Below, one piece after another: positions 1 through 8,458 of a DNA stretch of 63,171 bases; within the stretch, counting starts at the first letter, position 1; each line of letters starts with the position of its first letter. The notes under the pieces were generated by a model. That model was not told the origin of the DNA. It ran no database searches and saw only the letters and a program-made list of their open reading frames with translations. A program made the translations under genes and the position numbers. Origin of the DNA: Flavobacteriaceae bacterium (GTDB lineage Bacteria; Bacteroidota; Bacteroidia; Flavobacteriales; Flavobacteriaceae); NCBI GenBank assembly GCA_947483075.1, contig CANKLE010000012.1:1-63171 (forward strand), in the 5' to 3' direction.

Positions 1-837
1 TGTACAGCAGCCACCGATGGCGGCACAATCACGATCAACCCGATCCATACGATTGCATTAACCTCTGCAGCTTCTACCGAAACGCAGTCTATCTGTGTGA
101 GCACAGCACTTAGTTCAATTACCTATACGTTAGGTGGTGGCGCAACGGGAGCGAATGTAACGGGCTTACCAACAGGGGTAACCGCAACAGTTGCCGGAAC
201 TACTTTGACCATCTCGGGAACTCCAACTACTACAACAGGTTCTCCATTCACTTATGCCATCACCACCACCGGAAATAGCTGTACAGCAGCCACCGATGGC
301 GGCACAATCACGATCAACCCGATCCACACGATAGCATTAACCTCTGCAGCTTCTACCGAAACGCAGTCTATCTGCGTGAGTACAGCACTTAGCCCAATTA
401 CCTATACGTTGGGTGGAGGAGCAACGGGCGCGAACGTAACGGGCTTACCAACAGGAGTAACCGCTACAGTTGCCGGAACTACTTTGACCATATCGGGAAC
501 GCCAACTACAACCACAGGTTCTCCGTTTACTTATGCTATCACCACCACAGGAAATAGCTGCACTGCAGCCACCGATGGCGGCACAATCACGATCAACCCG
601 ATCCACACGATAGCATTAACCTCTGCAGCTTCTACCGAAACACAGTCTATCTGTGTGAGCACAGCCCTTAGTCCAATTACCTATACCTTGGGTGGCGGCG
701 CAACGGGTGCGAATGTAACGGGCTTGCCTGCAGGAGTTACAGCAGCCGTATCGGGCACTACCGTAACCATATCGGGCACCCCAACAAGCACTGCGGGATC
801 TCCTTATGTATACAACATTACTACAACAGGTAGTACC
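1..837 (+). repeat. Tandem 279-bp coding repeats (three visible copies)
   Basis: Units begin at 1, 280 and 559 with an exact 279-bp (93-codon) period and are very similar at DNA level, including third codon positions. The third unit diverges in its second half, and the equivalent position at 838 starts a divergent boundary (CLVATDSG). Low synonymous divergence suggests recent unit duplication or homogenisation. Confidence 0.92.
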
Positions 838-2094
838 TGTTTGGTTGCAACCGATTCAGGAATAATTAATGTAAAAGCAAGACCAGTATTGAACCCAATT
901 TCAAATCAGGACTATTGTCCTTCAGTTCTGGTTCCAGCATCAAATTGGACATCAACACCTGCTGGAGCAACCTATGCATGGACAAACTCAAATTCAACCA
1001 TAGGACTGGCAGGATCTGGAATCGGCAGTACACCAAGTTTCACTTCGGCTAATGTTACAGCGATTCAACAAATAGCTACAATTGATATCCTACCAACGTT
1101 AAATGGCTGTGTCGGAAGTGCCGCATCTTATACGGTAACAATTCATCCCAAACTAATTCCTCAATTTGCTTTTGGTAGCCTGGTTCAATTGTGTGAGGGA
1201 AGTACACCGCCAGCGCTTCCCGTAACCACAACAAACACGCCGCCTATATCGGGCAGCTGGTCGCCTGCATCAATATCATCCACGACTAGCGGAAACTATG
1301 TATTTACACCAAGCTCAGGACTTTGTGTGGTGTCGGCAACCCTGCAGGTATTGTTGAGTCCACTTCCCGTGGTGAGTTTACCTTCAGATGGAATAGTGTG
1401 TGTCACCCAAGCAGGGGTATTGGTTTCTAGTTATTCATTAGATACCCAATTAAATCCAAGTCAATATTCATTTGTTTGGTCCTCAAGTACAGGTGTTTTG
1501 CCAGCAGAGACGAACCCAAGTCTATTAGTGCCAGCCTCCGGAACTTATTCTGTTCTAGTGACTAATACGAGTTCGCTATGCAGCAATTCGGCCACAGCTG
1601 TAGTTGGATCAACCGTAATACCAGAGTCGGCAACCATTAGCTACTCTGCTTTTTTCTCTGATGAACAAGCGGTTACGGTAAATGTTGTGCCAGCAGGGGA
1701 TTACCTCTATCAATTGGACAATGGCCCATTTCAATCATCCAATTATTTTTACAATATACCGACAGGCGTTCATACGGTAACTGTAAAAAACAGCTGTGAT
1801 CAATTGGCACCCATTCCATTCCGTATTGTAGATTACCCCAAGTTCTTTACACCAAACAACGATGGATTTAATGACGTTTGGAATGTATTTGATTTATCAG
1901 ACCAAACAGATGCAACAATTTATTTGTTTGATCGCTACGGAAAATTACTCAAACAAATTTCAACAGTAGGGGAAGGTTGGGATGGAACCTATAATGGGGC
2001 CGAAATGCCATCGACAGATTATTGGTTTAAAATTAACTATAAAGAAAATGGACAATTCAAAGAATTTAAATCCCATTTTTCTCTCAAAAGATAA
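1..2094 (+). CDS. T9SS type B sorting domain surface protein, 5' truncated by the window
   Basis: The frame is open from the first base and no start lies in the window, so 697 C-terminal residues are seen. Visible residues 1-93, 94-186 and 187-279 are three tandem copies of one Ig-like module (motifs LGGGATGANVTGLP and ISGTPT), so the array probably continues upstream. About 330 Ser/Thr-rich residues of further Ig/PKD-like modules with paired cysteines follow. From about residue 617 (TPNNDGFNDVW, then IYLFDRYGKLL, GWDGTYNG and a basic end) it matches the gliding-motility-associated or type B T9SS C-terminal domain, which in this family directs export through the outer membrane. A hairpin terminator follows the stop. 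An adhesin or matrix role is inferred from architecture. Confidence 0.9.
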   Translation, partial: CTAATDGGTITINPIHTIALTSAASTETQSICVSTALSSITYTLGGGATGANVTGLPTGVTATVAGTTLTISGTPTTTTGSPFTYAITTTGNSCTAATDGGTITINPIHTIALTSAASTETQSICVSTALSPITYTLGGGATGANVTGLPTGVTATVAGTTLTISGTPTTTTGSPFTYAITTTGNSCTAATDGGTITINPIHTIALTSAASTETQSICVSTALSPITYTLGGGATGANVTGLPAGVTAAVSGTTVTISGTPTSTAGSPYVYNITTTGSTCLVATDSGIINVKARPVLNPISNQDYCPSVLVPASNWTSTPAGATYAWTNSNSTIGLAGSGIGSTPSFTSANVTAIQQIATIDILPTLNGCVGSAASYTVTIHPKLIPQFAFGSLVQLCEGSTPPALPVTTTNTPPISGSWSPASISSTTSGNYVFTPSSGLCVVSATLQVLLSPLPVVSLPSDGIVCVTQAGVLVSSYSLDTQLNPSQYSFVWSSSTGVLPAETNPSLLVPASGTYSVLVTNTSSLCSNSATAVVGSTVIPESATISYSAFFSDEQAVTVNVVPAGDYLYQLDNGPFQSSNYFYNIPTGVHTVTVKNSCDQLAPIPFRIVDYPKFFTPNNDGFNDVWNVFDLSDQTDATIYLFDRYGKLLKQISTVGEGWDGTYNGAEMPSTDYWFKINYKENGQFKEFKSHFSLKR

Positions 2095-2116
2095 CTTGAC
2101 ACCTAAAATATTGGCT

Positions 2117-2152
2117 AATCCATGCTTGTAATTGCAAGCATGGATTTTTTTA
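2117..2152 (+). terminator. Intrinsic terminator of the type B surface protein gene
   Basis: A 12-bp perfect stem (2117-2128 with 2135-2146), a 6-nt loop and a run of T follow the stop at 2094 by 22 bases. Confidence 0.85.
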
Positions 2153-2321
2153 TTGCCTAATCTTAATGATTTAATGATGTAAACAAGCAGGCATCGTTAC
2201 TTAATTGAATATGTTGGTTGGCAAAAGGATAGTCAAAGCGCAGTTTTTTGGGTTTAACAGCGCGTGATTTGTATTTTTTGTTCTTTTAACGAGTTTTGGA
2301 GTAGTATATCGAGAATTTTTT

Positions 2322-2349
2322 TTTGCCATACCGTATTGCTCTAGTTTTG
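2322..2349 (+). promoter_or_regulatory. Candidate Bacteroidota promoter for the 114-residue secreted protein
   Basis: TAGTTTTG at 2342-2349 fits the -7 consensus TAnnTTTG. TTTG at 2322-2325 could be the -33 box, though the 16-nt spacer is slightly short. The start codon lies 32 nt further on. Confidence 0.45.
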
Positions 2350-2381
2350 ACCTGTAAGAAAATCAAACAATACAGATCAAT

Positions 2382-2726
2382 ATGAACAACAAAACAAATT
2401 CAACTTCAACTTTCACAACGGGGATAAAACTCGTGGCTGTTTTAGTATTATTATTTGTTTCTTCACTTGGTTTTGCGCAAGATCAATTGCCTGCTAGAGA
2501 AAAAGAAGTTGCTTCCACTTCTGCTGAGGCATCAACAGCTTCTGAATCTTTAAACTTCATGTCTTGGTTTATGGGATCAAAACAAAATATGCATACAGAT
2601 TCAACTTCAAAAGAATTCAACGTAAGCAATAAAAAACAATTGATAAATTCAGGAATTGTACCCAATAGATTATTGCTTAAAACCTTTATGAAAAAAGCAG
2701 CGGTATACAATAATGTATTGGTCTAA
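2382..2726 (+). CDS. Small secreted protein of unknown function (114 aa)
   Basis: No family is recognised. The N-terminus is a signal peptide: a polar start, hydrophobic residues about 16-29 and a likely cut after FA (residue 32) before QDQLP. The mature part is about 80 residues, with a Ser/Thr/Ala/Glu-rich stretch (roughly 38-55), then a basic C-terminal half (KKQLINSG, LLLKTFMKKA) predicted partly helical. It has no cysteines after cleavage and no T9SS sorting signal, so a periplasmic or Sec-released product is likely. It stands alone between two giant surface protein genes, with its own promoter-like box upstream and a strong terminator behind, so it is probably monocistronic. Signal peptide, codon use and flanking signals support it as a real gene. 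Confidence 0.75.
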   Translation: MNNKTNSTSTFTTGIKLVAVLVLLFVSSLGFAQDQLPAREKEVASTSAEASTASESLNFMSWFMGSKQNMHTDSTSKEFNVSNKKQLINSGIVPNRLLLKTFMKKAAVYNNVLV

Positions 2727-2752
2727 TTACCAAAAACTATTTTTTTATCTGT

Positions 2753-2779
2753 AATCACCTTTTAAGGTGATTTTTTTTT
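2753..2779 (+). terminator. Intrinsic terminator after the small secreted protein
   Basis: An 8-bp perfect stem (AATCACCT at 2753-2760 with AGGTGATT at 2765-2772), a 4-nt loop and nine T. Confidence 0.85.
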
Positions 2780-2867
2780 GTTTTGTTATTAAATTGTTAG
2801 CATATTTTTTTTATTATAAAATAAAAATTATGTAATATTGAATGGCAACTTACACGTTTTGCCGTTT

Positions 2868-2914
2868 GTCGATAAATACCGCATTTTATCGACTTTTTTG
2901 GACTTTTATAGTCC
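2868..2914 (+). other. Two leader hairpins ahead of the 1778-residue surface protein gene
   Basis: A 9-bp perfect stem GTCGATAAA (2868-2876) with TTTATCGAC (2885-2893) is followed by six T and then a second 5-bp hairpin (GGACT 2900-2904 with AGTCC 2910-2914). The first looks like an intrinsic terminator but lies 64 nt before a start codon and 89 nt after another terminator, so it may be a 5'-leader element. It contains GCATTTTATCGA, which recurs (one base different) ahead of the next giant gene. Confidence 0.55.
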
Positions 2915-2956
2915 GGTCAAAGCTGATTTTAGAATAAAAAATAAAAACAACAGAAA

Positions 2957-5900
2957 ATGATTACAACTTTACTTAAAACTAAATTTAATTCTTTACAAGG
3001 TCTTTTTCATACTAGTCCTAAGGCAATTATACTTTTAGTATGTTTAAGTTCAATTTTGTCAGTAAAGGCACAAGTTGCCAATTATACTTTTTCTGAAGCT
3101 TCAGGGCAGACATATTCTCCAATTGCTGGAACTGTAGTTACAGGTATGTCTGGCGCGTTTACTACTCCAGCTCCAGTTGTAACTCCCATTGGATTTACTT
3201 TTAATTTTAATGGGATTGATTATGTTAACACAACAATATCTGATAACGGGTACATCACTTTTGGAGCAACTAATCCTGCGAACACTTCAGTTCTTCCTTT
3301 ATCTAGTAATTTGCTATATAGTGGAGCAATTGCAGCTTATGGTGGATATAACCTTCAAAATGCTCCGTCAATTGCAGCTACAGTTCCTGCATATGGTGCA
3401 TTGACCTCAGATGTATCATATGTGACAACTGGTTCAGCTCCAAATAGGATTTTTACAGTTCAATATAGAAATGTAATCAGAAAGCCATTGACAGGAAATG
3501 GTGTTGGTTTGTTGAATATTCAAGTTAAATTATACGAAACCACAAATGTTATTGAAACGTGGTACAATACCTTTGATAATACGAATGCATTAACTTACCA
3601 AACAATTTCTGGTCAAGTTGGATTGAGAGGAACTTCAAACGCCGATGTAAATTATAGAAAAGCATCAGCTATTTGGCCTTCAACTTCTGCCGGTGCAATT
3701 ATTCCTTATACAGGTACAGAAGGAATACCTTTGTCGCTTACTATCTACAACAACTCCGTTACAAAATTCACTTGGACACCGCCTTGTTATGTGCCAATAG
3801 GTTTAACAGCATCCCAAATATCGGCATCTGTTGTTTCCTGGACTGCACCATCACCAGCGCCTACGGGTTATGTATATGAGGTGAGAACTTCTGGGGCATT
3901 CAATTCTGGTGCAACAGGCTTGTATACCTCTGGCTCAGTTACCTCACCAACTACTACATTTAACTTGTCTGGATTAACTCCGGGAGTTACTTATACCGTT
4001 TATGTAAAATCAGCTTGTGGGGGAACAGTTCAAACCACCACTATCGTTCCGGCCTGTTCTTTTGCCAACATTCCATACACGCAAAATTTTGAATCTTCGG
4101 CTGTTCCACTTATTCCATCGTGTAATAGCACGCAAGTGTTGGCGGGATCGGCTACAATTTCTAGAGACAATACCGCAACACCTTATTATGGATTTGCCGA
4201 TAAAAACCTAACTACCAATGGCTTTTTGGCTATGGATTCTTGGTATTATACGCAACAAGTTTATTTTCCGTCGGCAGGAAGCTATCGTCTTTCTTATAAA
4301 TATGGTGGATCTAGAGAGTTGCCCCAATTTACACAAAAAATGAAAGTTGCTTTTGGCTCAAATAATTTAGCCACGGCAATGACCACCGTTTTAGCAGATC
4401 ACGATAATATTAAAGAGTCGCCGCTTACTAATGTTATTAATTTTCAAGTATCCGCGGCCGGTAATTACTATGTAGGATTTAACGCTTATGCAGCGGCCAA
4501 TAATGGTGTGCTTCAATTGGATGATATTGTAATTGATTATTCAACTTGTTTTCCACCCACTGCTTTAGTTTCTGCACAAGTTGCTTCAAATTCTGCCATC
4601 ATTAGCTGGACGGCTCCTTCGCCTGCTCCTGCTGGTGGCTATGAGTATTACATTTCTACCAGTGCCACTGCGCCCTATTCAACAACTATTCCTACAGGAA
4701 ACACTGCCGCCGGCGATGTAATTGCAAACTTGGGTGCATTGAATCCGTTGACGACTTATTATTTTTGGGTACGCTCAAATTGCGGAGGAGGAGATGCCAG
4801 TCAATGGTCAACCATGGGTACATTCACTACCTTGGCCGAAATCATCTATTGTACCCCAGCGCCTACCAGTGTAGACGGATCAGGGATTACCAATGTAACC
4901 TGTGGGGCTATCAATAACACTACAGGAGCAGAAATCAATAACTACCGCGATTATTCAGATCAAATTACCAATGCAGCGCAAACAACTACCTTGAGCGTCG
5001 CGATTACCTATAATACATCTGTGTTTGATTACAATACCAAAATTTGGGTAGATTGGAATAACGATGGAGATTTTTATGATGCCAGTGAAAATGTATATAC
5101 TGGCTTGTCTTCTTCCACTAGTCCGAATACCTTAATTGCCACATTTGTTATCCCAACAACGGTAACCAATGGAGCAATTATCACCAATACTTTGGGTCAA
5201 CACAGAATGCGTATCGGCGGAGCTGATATTGATACATTAGCAGGAGTAGCCAACGGACAAGGACCATGTTACACCGGCAGTTGGGGTACGTTTGAAGATT
5301 ACAGTATCTACGTAATTGTTGCGCCACCTGCTTTGACAATCAGTAGTAATTCAATTGGTTTGTGTAGCGGGGAAAGTTCTCCTTGTGTAACCTTAACTTC
5401 TCCAAGAACAAACTTCCAAGTATATACTTGGTCGCCATCTGCTGGGGTGAGTGGTAACTCAGCCTGTTATGTGTTCAATCCAACCACCACAACTACCTAC
5501 ACCTTAACAGCGACACAAACTTCAGGGAATTTCTCATCAAACTCAACAACCTATACAGTAACGGTAAACCCGTTGCCTACACCCATTACCATTACGCCTG
5601 CAAGTACTTCGATTTGTCAAAATGGAGCTGGCCGACGTCTGATTGCTTCTGGAGGTATCGTTTCTGGTTTGACTATTTTTGAAGAAAATTTTAATGGAGC
5701 GACAAATACCTTTACCGCGGTAAATAACTCTACCGGAGGAATTCCAGCAGTATCTACCTGGACTTTACACCCAAGCCCTTGGTCGCGTGGAGGAATGCAA
5801 TTTAGAAGTAATGACAATTCACAATTTTATTTTTCCGATAGTGATGGTCAAACCTCTTCCGGGATTACCAATACAATTTTAACCTCTCCTACATTTTCTT

Positions 5901-8293
5901 TAGTAGGGTATACCGAAGCTTCTTTGAGTTTCTGGCATTATTACAGAGGATGGTCATCAGGTACGGCCATGGTTCAAATCTCTATAGACGGTGGACTTAC
6001 TTGGGATGTGCCTCAAACTACAGCCAGTGGAGCGCCGGTTGCCATTCCGGGAACTTCTTGGAATACGGCTTCTGCGGGAGCTTCTGGTGCATTTGCAAAC
6101 GTTGTTATTGATTTATCTTCCTATGTAGGAAACGCCAATATGCAAGTACGCTTCAATTATAACGATGCCCATTGGGGCTGGTGGTGGGCTATTGATAACG
6201 TAAAAGTTACCGGTAGTGCTGCGTCTTCTGTAGTGTGGAGTCCAATTACTGATTTGTATACAGATTTAGCTTGTACAATTCCGTATACGGGTCAGCCTTT
6301 ATCTACCGTTTACGTTAGAACTTCTGGTGCGGCCAACTTATTGTATACGGCCAGCGCTTCAACTCCAATAGGTTGTTCTACAAGCAAACAAGTTCCTGTT
6401 ACGGTAAATCCAATTACACAGGGTACTTCTTCTGCAAATCAAACCTACTGCAGTGTGCCCAATGATTTAACGATTACAGGAAATAGCGGAACGGTTACGG
6501 CCTGGCAAAGTTCTACCAATGCTACCACTTGGGTAGGTATTGCGGGTTCTGCATCGAGTACATTAACATCTGCCCAAATTATGACAGCCATGGGTACTGC
6601 TCAGCTAAAATATTTTAGAGCGGTAATGACTTTTGGTACCTGTTCATTCTATTCTACTGTAATTACAGTAAGTACCTCCTCAACAACATGGAACGGAACC
6701 ACTTGGAGTAATGGTGCGCCCGATGCCACTACCATAGGCAAAAAAGTAATTATAGCCGGTAACCTAACTGTAGCTACCGATTTCTCTGCTTGTGCTTTGC
6801 AAATCAATTCGGGTGTGGTTACTGTAAATTCGGGAGTTACCCTAACCGTTCAAAACAACGTGTCTGTTGCAGCGGCGGGATCCTTAACATTCGAAAATAC
6901 GGCCAGTTTGGTTCAGGTGAATAATACCACTAATACCGGGAACATCACCTACAAACGTATCACTACCCCTATGTTGCGTTACGATTATACGTATTGGTCA
7001 TCTCCAGTTCAACCCCAAACCTTGTTTGCCTTATCGCCCAATACCCTTTCGGATAAATATTTCTGGTGGGATACGAGCATCTACAATTGGAACAATATCG
7101 CTGCGCCAGCAACCACTTTAATGAATCCTGGACAAGGGTACATTATAAGAGCGCCGCAAACCTATAATATTTCTGGCGCTACGGCCGCATTTGCCACCCA
7201 GTTTGCGGGTGTACCAAACAATGGGGATTACCCCGTTTCGGTAACTGTAAATGGCGCGAATAACTTAAACCTATTAGGAAATCCGTATCCATCGGCAATC
7301 AATGCAGATTTATTTGTTTCGGGGAACTCTCCCACATTTGGAGCAGGAACGACCTTGTATTTCTGGACACACAATTCGCCAATCGCCAACAATGTCTATG
7401 CAGCCAATGATTATGCGTCCTATAATTATACCGGAGGTACCGGAACTGCCGCTACCAATACAGGCGTAAATACAAATGTGCCAAACGGAAAAATTGCTGC
7501 AGGCCAAGCGTTCATGATCAAAGGGCTTGCCACAGGAACGGCAACCTTTAGAAACAATATGCGTGTAGCCGGAAACAACAGCCAATTTTTCAGATTAAAC
7601 TCGGCCAATACTCAAGAGTTAGATAAAAACCGCATTTGGTTAGATTTCAAAAATGAGCAAGGCGCCTACAAACAAGCGCTGCTAGGATACATCGAAAATG
7701 CGACCAACTCGTTTGATACCGGATTTGATGGAGAAATTTTAGAAGCTGGAAATTCAGTGAGTTTCTACAGTGTGCTTGAGGAGAAAAAACTAACAATTCA
7801 AGGTCGTGCCTTGCCGTTTGATGCCAGCGAAGAAATTCCATTGGGGTACAGTTCTGCTATGGCTACAACCTATTCTATATCATTGGCACAATGGGACGGA
7901 TTGTTTGCCAACCAGTTGGTGTATTTAGAAGATAAAGCCTTGAATGTCATTCACAATTTAAGTCAAAACCCTTATCATTTTGTAACCGATGCCGGCACGT
8001 TCAACACTCGTTTTGTGTTAAGGTATACCGATTCGGCTTTGGGTGTTCAACCGGTATTCTCAGAAAACGCGGTAATTGTATACAAACAAAACCAAGCTGT
8101 TCAAGTAGAAACGGCCAATGAAACCATTCAAAAAGTAGTGATCTACGATTTACGAGGCAGTAAAATTGCCGAGTTAGATGCTGTCAATTCAAACAAAGCC
8201 ACAATAAATTTACTCAACGTTGCCCAACAAGTTTTAGTCGTGCAAGTCACGAACACGCAAGGGGCTACAGTAGTCAAGAAAATCGTGTTCTAG
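2957..8293 (+). CDS. T9SS type A sorting domain multidomain surface protein (1778 aa)
   Basis: A large exported protein. A signal peptide ends after KA (residue 38). The visible modules are an N-terminal beta-sandwich (about 40-270), a fibronectin III domain (278-362), a MAM/choice-of-anchor-like jelly roll (363-527, NIPYTQNFES to LDDIVIDY), a second fibronectin III domain (532-625), a GEVED domain (about 632-788, with the calcium-loop-like WVDWNNDGDF), a second jelly roll (902-1087, EENFNGATN to WAIDNVKVTG), a G8-like or beta-helix-like stretch (1245-1352, WNGTTWSNGAP) and a flavobacterial C-terminal region with GQGYIIRAP and LLGNPYPSAIN. The last 75 residues (VVIYDLRGSKIAEL to VVKKIVF) are a T9SS type A sorting signal. 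Sugar or matrix binding is inferred from the modules. The gene is monocistronic and followed by stem-loops. Confidence 0.92.
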   Translation: MITTLLKTKFNSLQGLFHTSPKAIILLVCLSSILSVKAQVANYTFSEASGQTYSPIAGTVVTGMSGAFTTPAPVVTPIGFTFNFNGIDYVNTTISDNGYITFGATNPANTSVLPLSSNLLYSGAIAAYGGYNLQNAPSIAATVPAYGALTSDVSYVTTGSAPNRIFTVQYRNVIRKPLTGNGVGLLNIQVKLYETTNVIETWYNTFDNTNALTYQTISGQVGLRGTSNADVNYRKASAIWPSTSAGAIIPYTGTEGIPLSLTIYNNSVTKFTWTPPCYVPIGLTASQISASVVSWTAPSPAPTGYVYEVRTSGAFNSGATGLYTSGSVTSPTTTFNLSGLTPGVTYTVYVKSACGGTVQTTTIVPACSFANIPYTQNFESSAVPLIPSCNSTQVLAGSATISRDNTATPYYGFADKNLTTNGFLAMDSWYYTQQVYFPSAGSYRLSYKYGGSRELPQFTQKMKVAFGSNNLATAMTTVLADHDNIKESPLTNVINFQVSAAGNYYVGFNAYAAANNGVLQLDDIVIDYSTCFPPTALVSAQVASNSAIISWTAPSPAPAGGYEYYISTSATAPYSTTIPTGNTAAGDVIANLGALNPLTTYYFWVRSNCGGGDASQWSTMGTFTTLAEIIYCTPAPTSVDGSGITNVTCGAINNTTGAEINNYRDYSDQITNAAQTTTLSVAITYNTSVFDYNTKIWVDWNNDGDFYDASENVYTGLSSSTSPNTLIATFVIPTTVTNGAIITNTLGQHRMRIGGADIDTLAGVANGQGPCYTGSWGTFEDYSIYVIVAPPALTISSNSIGLCSGESSPCVTLTSPRTNFQVYTWSPSAGVSGNSACYVFNPTTTTTYTLTATQTSGNFSSNSTTYTVTVNPLPTPITITPASTSICQNGAGRRLIASGGIVSGLTIFEENFNGATNTFTAVNNSTGGIPAVSTWTLHPSPWSRGGMQFRSNDNSQFYFSDSDGQTSSGITNTILTSPTFSLVGYTEASLSFWHYYRGWSSGTAMVQISIDGGLTWDVPQTTASGAPVAIPGTSWNTASAGASGAFANVVIDLSSYVGNANMQVRFNYNDAHWGWWWAIDNVKVTGSAASSVVWSPITDLYTDLACTIPYTGQPLSTVYVRTSGAANLLYTASASTPIGCSTSKQVPVTVNPITQGTSSANQTYCSVPNDLTITGNSGTVTAWQSSTNATTWVGIAGSASSTLTSAQIMTAMGTAQLKYFRAVMTFGTCSFYSTVITVSTSSTTWNGTTWSNGAPDATTIGKKVIIAGNLTVATDFSACALQINSGVVTVNSGVTLTVQNNVSVAAAGSLTFENTASLVQVNNTTNTGNITYKRITTPMLRYDYTYWSSPVQPQTLFALSPNTLSDKYFWWDTSIYNWNNIAAPATTLMNPGQGYIIRAPQTYNISGATAAFATQFAGVPNNGDYPVSVTVNGANNLNLLGNPYPSAINADLFVSGNSPTFGAGTTLYFWTHNSPIANNVYAANDYASYNYTGGTGTAATNTGVNTNVPNGKIAAGQAFMIKGLATGTATFRNNMRVAGNNSQFFRLNSANTQELDKNRIWLDFKNEQGAYKQALLGYIENATNSFDTGFDGEILEAGNSVSFYSVLEEKKLTIQGRALPFDASEEIPLGYSSAMATTYSISLAQWDGLFANQLVYLEDKALNVIHNLSQNPYHFVTDAGTFNTRFVLRYTDSALGVQPVFSENAVIVYKQNQAVQVETANETIQKVVIYDLRGSKIAELDAVNSNKATINLLNVAQQVLVVQVTNTQGATVVKKIVF

Positions 8294-8311
8294 AAAAGAA
8301 TTACACAAATA

Positions 8312-8388
8312 AAATCAGTTTTGTGTTTTTTAGCACAAAGCTGATTTCGTGTCTTTAGTCGTCAAAATTTGCATTTTGTCGAATAGAC
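8312..8388 (+). other. Two stem-loops between giant surface protein genes
   Basis: A 14-bp stem (8312-8325 with 8334-8347, one G-T pair) has six T in its loop, not after it, so it is only partly terminator-like. A second imperfect hairpin spans 8351-8388 (outer GTCT/AGAC, inner CAAAAT/ATTTTG) and carries GCATTTTGTCGA (8371-8382), almost the same as the element at 2881-2892 ahead of the previous giant gene. Confidence 0.5.
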
Positions 8389-8458
8389 ATAATATTATGT
8401 TAAGAGAATATGAATAAATATATATATTAACCAATTATTTAACCCAATTTTTTAAACT

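Noticed and set aside
1..837. CRISPR-like array
   Set aside because: The 279-bp units are coding and contiguous with no spacers; no short direct-repeat arrays were seen in the window.
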